DNA from: Methanocorpusculum sp.
GTDB lineage: Archaea > Halobacteriota > Methanomicrobia > Methanomicrobiales > Methanocorpusculaceae
Assembly: GCA_029987025.1 (NCBI GenBank)
Contig: DALTWQ010000021.1
Coordinates: 1 to 17,451, forward strand
Direction: 5' to 3'
Length of the DNA: 17,451 bases
In this document: positions 1 to 8,370 of the stretch, one piece after another
Layout: each line of letters begins with the position of its first letter
Position numbering within the stretch: position 1 is the stretch's first letter
Notes under the pieces: generated by a model
Seen by the model: the letters and a program-made list of their open reading frames with translations, nothing else
Told to the model about the DNA's origin: nothing
Databases searched by the model: none
Position numbers and translations under genes: made by a program

Positions 1-299
1 TTCCACAAATCAACACCCACCGAACGTTTAATACGCTCTCTTAAGGAGAGACCTGTTTCCTGACCGCCTAATGTAACAATAGTCGGGCGGACAGAATTTT
101 CAATGATTACCTGCAGGCGGCGCGGTAAAGCCTCAAGGTCGGCTGCCTGGAGCACAAGGATGCCCACATTAGAGTCATCCATGACCTTCTGGATAGTCTC
201 TGCGAGTTTTTCCGGAGTTTCAGCGGAATAGGTTTTCTGGATTCCTGCTAACTGGAATCCGACGATGAACTCCTTATTTCCAATAACTGCAATCTCCAT
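1..299 (-). CDS. ahaF: A-type ATP synthase subunit F (partial, C-terminus off the window)
   Basis: This is the start of the small soluble subunit F, which sits in the central stalk of the A1 part and takes part in rotary coupling. The ATG is at 297-299 on the minus strand and the reading frame stays open for 99 codons to the window edge. The protein begins MEIAVIGNKEFIVGFQLAGI, the typical N-terminal beta strand of the family, and carries the mid-domain pattern GILVLQAADLE. The family is about 100 residues long, so only a few residues should be missing. One base separates it from the ahaC stop, and a GGTGA sequence inside the end of ahaC could serve as its ribosome binding site. Subunits A, B and D are expected beyond the edge in methanogens; this is family knowledge, not seen here. 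Confidence 0.9.
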   Translation of the reverse strand, partial: MEIAVIGNKEFIVGFQLAGIQKTYSAETPEKLAETIQKVMDDSNVGILVLQAADLEALPRRLQVIIENSVRPTIVTLGGQETGLSLRERIKRSVGVDLW

Positions 300-300
300 A

Positions 301-1371
301 TTACATCACCAGATACATTTCCAGAGTCTCTGCATCGAGTCCTGCCTGCTTACCGCGGGCAAGGGCACGTAAGTTAGAGACTTCGAATTTCTTCCGTTCA
401 AGATAAACCAGAAGCGGTGCGATTGAGAACGGATGACGCTTTGACATTCTGTTCATCTGCTCGAGCTGAGCAGCAGTTAAAATGCTTTCAACAGCGTAAA
501 TCGGTTTCTTCTCGCGAAGAGCCTCTAATGCATCTACAATAACGGGTGCCTTTACTTCTTTCTTAAGAGAATCGACTGCCTCATCTAATGTTACAGGAAC
601 TAATCTCTCGAGTTCATCCGGTCTGAAGGTACCTCCTTCAATCCAGACATCAAGAGAACCTGCAGCCCCTGCTCCCTGAGCACGGACTCTGAAGAGGTTG
701 ATGATATTTTTGACATCGATTTCGAACATGACGTACTTTACGAAAGGTCTTCCCTCTTTCGCATCGCTGCGTCCTGCTCTTAAGAGCGTCGCATAGTAAT
801 ACTTGTACAAATCGTTTTCAATTTCACTGAACGATTTTTTCTCAAGAGCTGCGCCGAGTTTCTCGCTGATAATTCCTGAAATGGTCTTATTCGGCAGAGT
901 CTCAACAATTCTCTCAATAGACGGTTCAGCAAGCATGTGGTCTAACGCCGCTGCATCAAGTGAACCGGCCGGTACAAGTACAGCCTTGATTTTTCCATTG
1001 GAAAAGCCAAGCTGTTTACCTCGAAGGATAGTCAGAATGTTTTGAATATCCCACTTATGAAGGTAATCTCGGGTAAATCCTTTCAATTCTCCCGGGGCAA
1101 GAGAGAGAACTCTCTGATACTCCTTTGCGAGATTCCAGGATACTGCGTTTTCAATGAGGTCAACCCCTGTGAAGGAAGCTGATAATTCATCGATTTCGCG
1201 TTTGTACTCCATCTCTTCTACGAGTCTTGTAAACTCGGGAAGACCCATGTTTAACATCCGCATATACTCATCTTTTGCAATGAGCTTTGACTTGCGGACA
1301 CGCATACGCGTGGAAACATAGATATATGGGGCAGAACCGCTCGATCCCTTTGACATTTTTACCTCATCCAA
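301..1371 (-). CDS. ahaC: A-type ATP synthase subunit C
   Basis: Subunit C (356 aa) is the homologue of eukaryotic V-ATPase subunit d. It is a socket protein that sits on the membrane rotor ring and receives the central stalk. Length and composition match the family, which is all-helical and built from three repeated helical domains. Recognisable patterns are RMRVRKSKLIAKDEYMRML near the N-terminus, HKWDIQNILTILRGKQLG around residues 105-122, and KYVMFEIDVKNIINLFR in the middle. These are the recurring D-x-x-N-I-x-x-x-x-R signatures of the subunit C/d repeats. The start codon overlaps the end of ahaE by 8 bases, which implies translational coupling. An alternative start at the second methionine (MSKGSSG, residue 6) cannot be excluded. 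Function is assigned from the family and the operon. Confidence 0.95.
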   Translation of the reverse strand: MDEVKMSKGSSGSAPYIYVSTRMRVRKSKLIAKDEYMRMLNMGLPEFTRLVEEMEYKREIDELSASFTGVDLIENAVSWNLAKEYQRVLSLAPGELKGFTRDYLHKWDIQNILTILRGKQLGFSNGKIKAVLVPAGSLDAAALDHMLAEPSIERIVETLPNKTISGIISEKLGAALEKKSFSEIENDLYKYYYATLLRAGRSDAKEGRPFVKYVMFEIDVKNIINLFRVRAQGAGAAGSLDVWIEGGTFRPDELERLVPVTLDEAVDSLKKEVKAPVIVDALEALREKKPIYAVESILTAAQLEQMNRMSKRHPFSIAPLLVYLERKKFEVSNLRALARGKQAGLDAETLEMYLVM

Positions 1372-1939
1372 ACAGAATTTCCGATGCGTCTTTTAAACTG
1401 GATTCCCAGACATCGTTCATGAATGTCTTGTAGGAATAGTCCAGAGTAATCTGACCATCAGCGCTTTTCACAATAACACCACCGACGATATCAATGGTGC
1501 CTCCAAACGTAAATCCGGAAAGGGCTTTTAACTCAAGTGCTGCTTCGACTGCCTTCTGATCTTTCTTGTTCGAGTAAACTTCTCCCTTCTTAATCTGCCC
1601 TGCGGCTTCTTTGAGAAGTTCCTTGACTGCTTTTTCAGTTGTCTTGGCAGGAAGCTCTGCAATTGCGTCTGCTGCACCGGCATAGACTTTCTCAAGAAGT
1701 TCCTTCTGTGCGTTTAAGAGATCACGCTTGACAATAAGATTTGCACTTGCGGTCTCACGGAGTTCAATTCTCTCCGCCTGGACTTTTGCGTCCTTTTCTG
1801 CGTTGAGTTTGATTTCCTGTGCACGGAGGTTTGCTTCGCTGACAATAGTCTTTGCTTTTGCATCAGCCTCTGCTTTTACTGCAGCTGCTTTTGCATCGCC
1901 CTTTCTTTTGATTTCGTCTACTACTGCCTCAAGTCCCAT
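1364..1939 (-). CDS. ahaE: A-type ATP synthase subunit E
   Basis: Subunit E (191 aa) forms the peripheral stalk together with subunit H, linking the A1 head to the membrane subunit I. Residues from about 1 to 100 are rich in Ala, Lys and Glu without prolines, as expected for the long coiled coil. The C-terminal globular domain that binds the A1 head shows the family pattern IVGGVIVKSADGQITLDYSY near residues 150-170. The start MGLEAVVDEI lies 15 bases after the ahaK stop. No strong Shine-Dalgarno sequence precedes it; the only G-rich stretch (GCGGGGA) is inside a small inverted repeat described separately. It overlaps ahaC by 8 bases. Confidence 0.95.
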   Translation of the reverse strand: MGLEAVVDEIKRKGDAKAAAVKAEADAKAKTIVSEANLRAQEIKLNAEKDAKVQAERIELRETASANLIVKRDLLNAQKELLEKVYAGAADAIAELPAKTTEKAVKELLKEAAGQIKKGEVYSNKKDQKAVEAALELKALSGFTFGGTIDIVGGVIVKSADGQITLDYSYKTFMNDVWESSLKDASEILFG

Positions 1940-1940
1940 A

Positions 1941-1958
1941 TTAAGCGTCCCCGCTTAA
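1941..1958 (-). promoter_or_regulatory. Intercistronic hairpin between ahaK and ahaE
   Basis: A perfect 7-bp inverted repeat (TTAAGCG / CGCTTAA with a 4-base GGGA loop in the mRNA sense) covers the ahaK stop codon and ends one base before the ahaE ATG. The only G-rich ribosome binding site candidate for ahaE lies within it. It could damp translation of ahaE relative to the proteolipid gene, or mark an mRNA processing site. The repeat is seen directly; the role is inferred. Confidence 0.5.
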
Positions 1959-2221
1959 ATGAACATGATCATGATTGAGATGACGAGACCAAGGATAACG
2001 AGGGTTTCCGGAATAGCAACGAAAACGAGTGCTAAACCGAGCATACCTTTGTCTTCTGCAATTGCACCGAATGCTGCTGCACCGATACCCTGCTGTGCAA
2101 GACCGGTACCGACACCGCCGAGACCGACACCAAGACCTGCACCAATTGCGCCAAGTCCTTTTCCGATAAGCTTTGCTGATTCTAAATCAACTAATGCAGT
2201 TACTGCTGTTTCTAATGCCAT
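1955..2221 (-). CDS. ahaK: A-type ATP synthase proteolipid subunit K (rotor ring c subunit)
   Basis: This 88-residue protein is the two-helix hairpin monomer of the membrane rotor ring. Helix 1 (about residues 18-45) is glycine-rich with the repeated GxGxG pattern of c subunits. Helix 2 (about 60-88) holds the ion-binding carboxylate in PET (P71, E72, T73), in the context VFVAIPETLVILGLV. The length is that of a single hairpin, not of the duplicated or triplicated proteolipids found in some methanogens. Q43/Q44 near the end of helix 1, together with E72-T73, could fit a sodium-binding arrangement, but this is inference. The gene has an AGAGGAA ribosome binding site and starts 3 bases after the ahaI stop. 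Confidence 0.95.
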   Translation of the reverse strand: MALETAVTALVDLESAKLIGKGLGAIGAGLGVGLGGVGTGLAQQGIGAAAFGAIAEDKGMLGLALVFVAIPETLVILGLVISIMIMFI

Positions 2222-2224
2222 TTT

Positions 2225-4219
2225 TTATTCCTCTGAGAATTTTCTTTTAAGTCCGAAAGGTTTGTAAATTATACCGCCGCCCTGGTAGAATTTCATGAAG
2301 AATTCCACGAAGTGAAGACGAATGGAGTTAATTGCACCATCGAGAACACCAAGGACTGCGTTGACTGCATGTCCGACTATAAGAAGCAGGACTGCCACAA
2401 TTATTAAGAAGATACCAAGTACGCTGAATCCTCCATCAAATGCTATGCCGAAGAACATTCCGGCAAAGTAGTTGACAACCATACCAATAGCCACAGAGGA
2501 TAATCCTATTGCTGCAATACGAGAGAAGGATAACATGTGGGAAAGCAGGTTGCTTGGAAGCTCCATAATATCTAATACATTCTCCATTAAGACGAAGACA
2601 AGTCCGGCGACAAACATTACGATAGCAATGATTGTGCAAATGAATCCTGCAGTTCCCGGGATGTAGGGAATCCAGATCATCAGGTTTGCGTTTGCAAGGA
2701 CTGCGTTTAAGTCAACTAACGAGAAGATTGCGAGTAACATACCCCAGAGCATAAAGTTCCATCCGAGATTGGAAAGAATTGCTTTTGTTCTGTGGGAACC
2801 CGGGTGGTCCATTCTTGCGTGGTTAATCATACCAAAGATTCTGCCAACGCTGATGTAAATGATACCGAGTGCAACTGATAAGATAAGCAGATCCATAATG
2901 TTTGGAGCATGTTCTGCACCAATAGGAAGATGTCTTACAAAGAGCACCGGGTGCCACCAGAGTGATAAAGTGAAAAATTCACTGTAAATTAGACCAAAGA
3001 TGATGGTCGATATGGACACTCCGTAGAGAACGCCCATGATTTTCTTACCGATGTCGCCGAGACGCAGGATATACTTGCGCAGGATTAATGCGACAATCAG
3101 GTAAATCAGACCGTATCCTACATCTCCCACAATGATACCGAATAAAATCGGGAACATTATGCCGAGAATGATGGTCGGGTCAAGTTCTCTGTATTTCGGA
3201 CGTGCGTACAAGTCCAGTAATACTTCGCCTGGTTTGGTGATTCCGGGATTGTTATATTCCACTGGAACCTCGTCATAGTTGATTTCATCTTCATCAACTG
3301 TGACGTATACGTTTCCGCCGGTTGCCTGTTTAAGGCCGGCATCAAGCTTTTCAACGTCGTCAAACGGCACCCATCCGTCAATAACGAATGCTTCTTCGGT
3401 TGTTGCGAACCGAAGCGGTGCTTCTGCGCGTTCTACATCACACGAGAGAACTTCATCGCATGCTGCGAGAAGATCTGCGTATTTTGTCTTTGCTTCAAGA
3501 ACTTTGGCGTTTGCATCATCAGCTTCCGCTTTAGCCTGGGTTAATGCTGTTGCGTACTGATCGATTGCTGCCTGAACAGATCCGGTTCCGTTCGGCAGGT
3601 TTACTGCAATGTAACCTGCATCGGAAAGAATCGATTCCGCCTTTGCTGCGTTTTCAACTCCGACGAATACAACGATGAATCCTTTTTCCTTCTTCTCGCC
3701 TGCAGTATAGTACTTTTCGCAGGGGAATTCAAATTCAACATCGTTTTCAATATATCCGGCGTATGCAGTAATGCTGTCATACCCGTGATATAATTCAAGT
3801 TCGGCGGGAACTGTTGCAAATGGCTGCAGTTCTGTAATCCGCTGTTCGCATTCCCGGATTTTTGCCTCAGCATTCGAACGCTTTGCCGTGAGCGCACTAA
3901 CTTCCTCGGAGATCTTCGGAAGTTCTTTTTTAATTGCTGCTCGAATCGTTTCTGCTGGACGTACGGGAACGTCAAATTGCGTTTTCGGGGCGGTCTGGAA
4001 GACGTTCTCGATAGATCTTACTTTAATAAGGTCCGAGGACAGTTCTCCGGCGTTCGGCATAGGAGTTCCTATCTTTACGCCTTCGTATCCTTCCTTGCCC
4101 TGGTCGACAAAATCAGTGATGTGGAATACCCGGTGACGATATAGTTCGGTCACTACTGACGCCATCTGGTCCTTGCCTGCGGCAATTAACAGATGGGTCA
4201 TCGGCTTAGGCTGAAACAT
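2225..4219 (-). CDS. ahaI: A-type ATP synthase subunit I (membrane stator subunit a)
   Basis: Subunit I (664 aa) carries the half channels for the coupling ion and anchors the peripheral stalks. The N-terminal half to about residue 345 is soluble and largely helical, with coiled-coil stretches near 100-140 and 215-255. From about residue 348 (PTIILGIMFPILFGIIVGDVGY) to 640 it is a run of seven or eight membrane helices. The essential arginine that faces the rotor is R567 in LSFSRIAAIGLS, and a second conserved basic segment is SIRLHFVEFFMKFYQGG near the C-terminus. The start overlaps ahaH by 14 bases and is preceded by GGAG at suitable spacing, which supports this ATG over the next one (MTHLL, residue 7). 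Length is usual for the family. Confidence 0.95.
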   Translation of the reverse strand: MFQPKPMTHLLIAAGKDQMASVVTELYRHRVFHITDFVDQGKEGYEGVKIGTPMPNAGELSSDLIKVRSIENVFQTAPKTQFDVPVRPAETIRAAIKKELPKISEEVSALTAKRSNAEAKIRECEQRITELQPFATVPAELELYHGYDSITAYAGYIENDVEFEFPCEKYYTAGEKKEKGFIVVFVGVENAAKAESILSDAGYIAVNLPNGTGSVQAAIDQYATALTQAKAEADDANAKVLEAKTKYADLLAACDEVLSCDVERAEAPLRFATTEEAFVIDGWVPFDDVEKLDAGLKQATGGNVYVTVDEDEINYDEVPVEYNNPGITKPGEVLLDLYARPKYRELDPTIILGIMFPILFGIIVGDVGYGLIYLIVALILRKYILRLGDIGKKIMGVLYGVSISTIIFGLIYSEFFTLSLWWHPVLFVRHLPIGAEHAPNIMDLLILSVALGIIYISVGRIFGMINHARMDHPGSHRTKAILSNLGWNFMLWGMLLAIFSLVDLNAVLANANLMIWIPYIPGTAGFICTIIAIVMFVAGLVFVLMENVLDIMELPSNLLSHMLSFSRIAAIGLSSVAIGMVVNYFAGMFFGIAFDGGFSVLGIFLIIVAVLLLIVGHAVNAVLGVLDGAINSIRLHFVEFFMKFYQGGGIIYKPFGLKRKFSEE

Positions 4220-4535
4220 GCAGTTTCTCCTTAAACCGCTCTACAAACAGTGAAACAGCCTGCTCAAGCTTCTTGCTTCCGTCATCAATCAGTTTTTGAG
4301 CGTCTGCTTTGCCCTGACTGACGATAGCGTCGTGTTTCGCTGCTGCTACATTCCTGGCATCTAAAAGTTTCTGCTTCTTGTAATCTTCAGCTTCGGCTTC
4401 GGCTTTTGCAATAATGCCGTCTGCTTCGAGTTTAGCGGCGGCTAATGCCTGCTCCGCTGCTTTCTCAGCTGCCTCGACTGCGGATTTACTTTTGGCTTCG
4501 GTTTCTTTAATGCTTTTCAGAACCTCAGTTTTCAT
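4206..4535 (-). CDS. ahaH: A-type ATP synthase subunit H (peripheral stalk)
   Basis: Subunit H (109 aa) pairs with subunit E to form the coiled-coil peripheral stalk. The sequence is almost entirely Ala/Glu/Lys-rich helix without proline, for example ALAAAKLEADGIIAKAEAEA, as expected for the H/G family. The C-terminal tail LFVERFKEKLHVSA is a typical family ending. It is the first gene of the operon and has a near-perfect Shine-Dalgarno sequence (GAGGAGGG) upstream of MKTEVLKSIK. It is divergent from polC across 308 bases. Confidence 0.93.
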   Translation of the reverse strand: MKTEVLKSIKETEAKSKSAVEAAEKAAEQALAAAKLEADGIIAKAEAEAEDYKKQKLLDARNVAAAKHDAIVSQGKADAQKLIDDGSKKLEQAVSLFVERFKEKLHVSA

Positions 4536-4542
4536 CCAACCC

Positions 4543-4584
4543 TCCTCTCACGGCACGTATTATATTGAACTCATGAATATTTTA
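4543..4584 (-). promoter_or_regulatory. Probable promoter and ribosome binding site of the aha operon
   Basis: On the minus strand, GAGGAGGG at about 4543-4550 is complementary to the archaeal 16S rRNA tail and lies 7-8 bases before the ahaH ATG. AT-rich TATA candidates are CAATATAATA (about 4556-4566) and TTAAAATATT (about 4574-4584). The second fits better, because transcription would then start upstream of the Shine-Dalgarno sequence. The TATA choice is inferred. Confidence 0.5.
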
Positions 4585-4796
4585 ATGTGGGGTATTCTAT
4601 TTTTGAGGACGCACACTCTTTTGCCGGTTTGGCTTCAGAATTGTTCTCTTTGAGAGGATTTATCAGCGCACGGTTTACCCTCGCGCAGATTTCATCATGT
4701 CATCTCATCCGGATCATCTTCTCATTTCACCTTAGCCGCCAGGTCATCTCATTTAAGGGTGCCTTCCATCAGAGTCCTCCTCTTTCTTTTCCAAAT

Positions 4797-4806
4797 CCCT
4801 ATAACC
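4797..4806 (+). promoter_or_regulatory. TATA-like element of polC
   Basis: CCCTATAACC centred about 42 bases upstream of the polC ATG is the best TATA candidate. A second candidate, ACATATACAG, lies at about 4818-4827. There is no Shine-Dalgarno sequence before polC, so a short or leaderless transcript is possible. Low confidence. Confidence 0.3.
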
Positions 4807-4843
4807 TCACAGCACAAACATATACAGCACAATCGATTAGCTC

Positions 4844-7800
4844 ATGGCAGAAGAAAAAGCGGCAGCATCCCCGAAATATCAGGCGTACTTAGACGGACTC
4901 ATAGCGCAGCTTGACACCGTAATGGAAGTAGCCTCTGCCGCGAAAGCCAAAGGCTATGACCCCAGAGACACCGTTGAGGTTCCTATCGCCAGTGACCTTG
5001 CAGGACGTGTCGAAGCACTCTTAGGCTACAAAGGCGTTGCCGAGGAAATCCGGCGTCTTGAGCACGACCCGTCGCTGAACCGTGAACTCATCTCCCTAAA
5101 AATCTGCGATGCCTTCGTCGCCGGCAAGTTCGGCGAAAAAAGCCGTGACGAAATCATCGACCACGCCATCAGAACCTCGATGGCCATCATCACCGAAGGT
5201 GTCGTTGCAGCACCTACCGAAGGTGTGGAATCCATTACCGCACGGAAAAACGATGACGGCTCCGAGTATCTGGCAATCTCCTATGCCGGACCTATCCGTT
5301 CAGCCGGCGGTACCGCACAGGCAATGTCGGTTCTCGCAGGCGACTACCTCCGCCGTCTTCTTAACATGGAACGGTACATGCCGCGTGAGGAAGAGGTCGA
5401 GCGCTACGTCGAAGAGATTAAGCAGTACAACGCCATCTCCAGTCTGCAGTACATGCCCAAAGACGAGGAAATCCGCCTCATCGTAACCAGCTGCCCGGTC
5501 TGTATCGACGGAGAGCCCACAGAGCAGGAGGAGGTCTCCGGTCACCGCAACCTTGAGCGTGTTGCAACAAACACCGTCCGCGGCGGCGTGGGGCTTGTCA
5601 TCGCCGAAGGAATGTGCTTAAAGGCGCCGAAGATTTTAAAGAACGTCGACAAGATGAACAAGGACACCACGGTCCTTGACGGCTGGGACTTCTTAAAAAT
5701 CATCATCAATGGAGCAACAGCCTCCTCCTCGGACGAACCGTCCGCCCCAGGTGTTCATCCGAAGGACAAATACATGCGGGATATGCTCGCCGGACGGCCT
5801 GCATTCTCCTATCCCATGAGAAAAGGCGGATTCAGACTCCGCCTCGGACGCGGAAGAAACACCGGCTTTGCAACCTGCGGCTTCAACCCGTCAACGCTGC
5901 ACATCTTAGGCGACTACTTATCAGTCGGCACCCAGATGAAGGTCGAACGCCCGGGAAAAGCCTGCGGCGTTGTACCGGTCACAACCATAGAAGGACCGAC
6001 CGTGCGTCTTTACTCCGGCGAGGTCCGCCGTGTCGATACCCTTGAAGAGGCAAAGGTCCTTGTCAAAGAAGATGAGATAGACTACATCTTAGATATCGGA
6101 GAAATTCTCATCTCCTTCGGCGAGTTCATGGAAAACAACCATGTCTTAATGCCTCCATCATACTGTGAGGAGTGGTGGCTCCAGGAAGGAGGCCCCCGGC
6201 ATCCGGAAAATGAAGCAGAGGCGCTGAAGTTCGTTGCAGAAGGCGCCTACCTCCATCCTGACTACACCTGGTTCTGGGACGACTGCACCGAAGAGCAGAT
6301 TCGAACGCTTTCCTCTATTGTTGAGCAGACCGGACATGTTGAAGGCGGTGTGCTCTATATCCCCGCAAACAAGGATGCAAAAGCGGTCCTCGAAGAGCTG
6401 CTTGTGCCGCACACGGTTGAAAACGGCAATTATGTAATCAGAACGCCTCTATCACTCATTGGCGGGCTCGGACTCTCGTACGAGTTACAGAAACTCTCAT
6501 CATGGCAGCGTCTGTCGCCGTTTACCAGCGGACTCGTGATGGCTCAGGAGCTTTCAGGCATAAAGATGCGCTCGAAAGCAGGCACCCGTGTGGGAGGCAG
6601 AATGGGAAGGCCGGGCAAGTCTGCGCCGCGTAAGATGAAGCCTCCGGTGCATGTGCTGTTTCCGGTCGGAAAATCCGGAGGTCAGCGCCGTTCAGTCGAG
6701 GCCGCATCAAAAGCAGTTGCTGCAACCGAGCTGGAAGGCGGCTCTCTTGCGACACAGAACGCCGGTCTTGTGCAGGTCGAAACCGGTGAACGCCGCTGTA
6801 CAAACTGCGGTAAAATCACCTACAAGAACAAATGTCCTGACTGCGGCGCACACACAGACCCGGTGATGCGCTGTCCCATCTGCCATACAGTAGGCGAGCC
6901 GGGAATGGCAAACTGCCCTGCATGCGGCGCCGGCATGGTGTGTCTGAAGGAAAGCATCTTCAGCATGAAGGCCGAGTACGATGCAGCGCTCGAAAAAACC
7001 GGCATGACAGGCGCCCGCGACCTTCCCGAGGTAAAAGGCGTTCAGGGCATGATATCGCGCGAACGCTGTGTCGAGCCGCTGGAAAAAGGCATTCTCCGCG
7101 CAAAGCACAACGTCTTCGTGTTCCGCGACGGCACCATCCGCTATGATATGATTGACCTGCCGCTTACGCACTTCAAACCCAAAGAGGTGGGTGTGCCTGT
7201 CGAAAAACTGCGGGAGATAGGCTATGACACAGACACGTACGGCAGCGACCTGACTGATGAAAACCAGGTCATCGAACTGCATCCGCAGGACATCCTGGTG
7301 TCAGTCGACTGCGGCGAGTACCTGCTCCGCGTCTCCCAGTATCTCGATGAACTGCTCGAAAAACTCTACGGACTCCCGCCGTTTTACAACGCGGAAAAAC
7401 CGGAAGATCTGGTAGGTCAGCTTATCATGGGATTAGCTCCCCACACCTCGGCAGGAGTTCTGGCACGGCTTGTCGGATTTACGAAAGCGAAAGCAGGATA
7501 CGCTCATCCCTTCTATCATGCAGCAAAACGCAGAAACTGCGACGGTGATGAGGACTGCGTCATGCTTATGTTAGACGGTCTCATGAACTTCTCGCGTGCA
7601 TTCCTTCCGAGCACCAGAGGGGGAACTATGGATGCCCCGCTGGTTCTCACGACAACGCTGAATCCGAAGGAGGTGGATAAAGAAGCTCTTAACGTCGATG
7701 TTATGGCACGCTATCCGCTGGAGGTCTATGAAGGATGTCTCCGGTATGAGGAGCCGAAGAATCTTGGAAAGTATGTCGACTACATCGATAAAAGAATGGG

Positions 7801-8296
7801 CAAACCCGAGCAGTTCGAAGGCTTCCTCTTCACGCACGACACCGACGACATTTCAAAAGGTCCGCTGGATACCCGCTACACGGATAAGTCCCTGAAAGGC
7901 ACCGGCGATAAAATCATCGCCGAGCTCGCCCTCGCAGATAAAATCCGTGCTGTCGATACGGATGATTTAGCGGAGAGAATCTTAAACAGCCATCTGATGC
8001 CTGATATGATAGGAAACCTGCGTTCCTTCTCGAAGCAGAAGTTCAACTGCCCGAACTGCAGAGCGGGCTACCGCAGAATTACGATGTCGGGCAAATGTCC
8101 GAAGTGCGGGGCGACATTAAAGCCCACGATGCATAAAGGAAATGTCACGAAGTATCTCGAGATTGCCAAGTACATGAGCGAGAATTATCATCTGTCGCTG
8201 TATGCTTCGCAGAGAATCGCGGTTGTTGAGATGAGTATCACTTCAACCTTCGGCGAAGAGGAAAAGACGCAGATGGATCTGTCGGATTTCTTCTGA
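4844..8296 (+). CDS. polC: DNA polymerase D (PolD) large catalytic subunit DP2
   Basis: DP2 (1150 aa) is the catalytic subunit of the archaeal replicative polymerase PolD; the small exonuclease subunit DP1 is not in this window. The metal-binding catalytic loop is NCDGDED at residues 898-904, with the aspartates D900 and D902 intact, followed by MLMLDGLMNFSRAFLPSTRG. Other landmarks are the basic loop GGRMGRPGKSAPRKM around residue 590, a cysteine cluster at residues 652-694 (CTNCGK, CPDCG, CPICH, CPACG) and a C-terminal zinc finger at C1069, C1072, C1085 and C1088. The last eight residues, QMDLSDFF (1143-1150), are a canonical PIP box for the sliding clamp PCNA. The loop that often hosts an intein in other archaea is uninterrupted. 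The start MAEEKAAASPKYQAYLDGL has no visible ribosome binding site. It stands alone, divergent from the aha operon. Confidence 0.97.
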   Translation: MAEEKAAASPKYQAYLDGLIAQLDTVMEVASAAKAKGYDPRDTVEVPIASDLAGRVEALLGYKGVAEEIRRLEHDPSLNRELISLKICDAFVAGKFGEKSRDEIIDHAIRTSMAIITEGVVAAPTEGVESITARKNDDGSEYLAISYAGPIRSAGGTAQAMSVLAGDYLRRLLNMERYMPREEEVERYVEEIKQYNAISSLQYMPKDEEIRLIVTSCPVCIDGEPTEQEEVSGHRNLERVATNTVRGGVGLVIAEGMCLKAPKILKNVDKMNKDTTVLDGWDFLKIIINGATASSSDEPSAPGVHPKDKYMRDMLAGRPAFSYPMRKGGFRLRLGRGRNTGFATCGFNPSTLHILGDYLSVGTQMKVERPGKACGVVPVTTIEGPTVRLYSGEVRRVDTLEEAKVLVKEDEIDYILDIGEILISFGEFMENNHVLMPPSYCEEWWLQEGGPRHPENEAEALKFVAEGAYLHPDYTWFWDDCTEEQIRTLSSIVEQTGHVEGGVLYIPANKDAKAVLEELLVPHTVENGNYVIRTPLSLIGGLGLSYELQKLSSWQRLSPFTSGLVMAQELSGIKMRSKAGTRVGGRMGRPGKSAPRKMKPPVHVLFPVGKSGGQRRSVEAASKAVAATELEGGSLATQNAGLVQVETGERRCTNCGKITYKNKCPDCGAHTDPVMRCPICHTVGEPGMANCPACGAGMVCLKESIFSMKAEYDAALEKTGMTGARDLPEVKGVQGMISRERCVEPLEKGILRAKHNVFVFRDGTIRYDMIDLPLTHFKPKEVGVPVEKLREIGYDTDTYGSDLTDENQVIELHPQDILVSVDCGEYLLRVSQYLDELLEKLYGLPPFYNAEKPEDLVGQLIMGLAPHTSAGVLARLVGFTKAKAGYAHPFYHAAKRRNCDGDEDCVMLMLDGLMNFSRAFLPSTRGGTMDAPLVLTTTLNPKEVDKEALNVDVMARYPLEVYEGCLRYEEPKNLGKYVDYIDKRMGKPEQFEGFLFTHDTDDISKGPLDTRYTDKSLKGTGDKIIAELALADKIRAVDTDDLAERILNSHLMPDMIGNLRSFSKQKFNCPNCRAGYRRITMSGKCPKCGATLKPTMHKGNVTKYLEIAKYMSENYHLSLYASQRIAVVEMSITSTFGEEEKTQMDLSDFF

Positions 8297-8310
8297 AAGG
8301 TAATCCGTCA

Positions 8311-8321
8311 CATTTTTTTTA
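8311..8321 (+). terminator. Oligo-T terminator after polC
   Basis: A run of eight T residues (8313-8320) begins 16 bases after the polC stop, continuing into TATTTTC. Oligo-T tracts are sufficient terminators in archaea. There is no strong stem. Confidence 0.5.
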
Positions 8322-8323
8322 TT

Positions 8324-8351
8324 TTCTGCAAAAAGCATATCTTCTGCAAAA
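8324..8351 (+). promoter_or_regulatory. Promoter and possible operator of the first mntA
   Basis: The element AAAAAGCATATC (8330-8341) lies exactly 29 bases before the chosen mntA ATG at 8371. An identical element lies exactly 29 bases before the second mntA (9461-9472), which argues that it is the TATA/BRE region of both promoters. Here it is also flanked by a 10-bp perfect direct repeat, TTCTGCAAAA at 8324-8333 and 8342-8351, a plausible operator for autorepression. The transcript would have a very short leader. Confidence 0.55.
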
Positions 8352-8370
8352 CTAAATTAACATGTATATT

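Larger units (their letters stand above)
4536..4843. other. Divergent intergenic region between ahaH and polC
   Basis: These 308 bases separate the ATP synthase operon from polC. They contain the aha promoter near the left edge and a polC promoter candidate near the right edge. Between about 4695 and 4760 three variants of TCATCTCAT (GTCATCTCATC, TCTTCTCATT, GTCATCTCATT) occur within about 55 bases, possibly a degenerate direct repeat or operator. I see no credible gene: the short open frames here lack ribosome binding sites and resemble nothing I recognise. Confidence 0.5.

Noticed and set aside
4587..4892. 101-codon plus-strand frame across the aha-polC spacer
   Set aside because: It overlaps the polC start in another frame, has no ribosome binding site, and reads as low-complexity translated promoter sequence.
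6707..7282. Long minus-strand open frame opposite polC (191 codons)
   Set aside because: It is a shadow of polC codon usage; the plus-strand frame encodes conserved zinc and catalytic regions of DP2.
7535..7555. Intein at the DP2 catalytic loop
   Set aside because: The loop NCDGDED is continuous with flanking conserved sequence, and the protein length is that of an intein-free DP2.
8362..8370. Upstream in-frame ATG as the start of the first mntA
   Set aside because: It adds MYI, which is absent from the other copies, and breaks the exact 29-base promoter-to-start spacing shared with copy 2.
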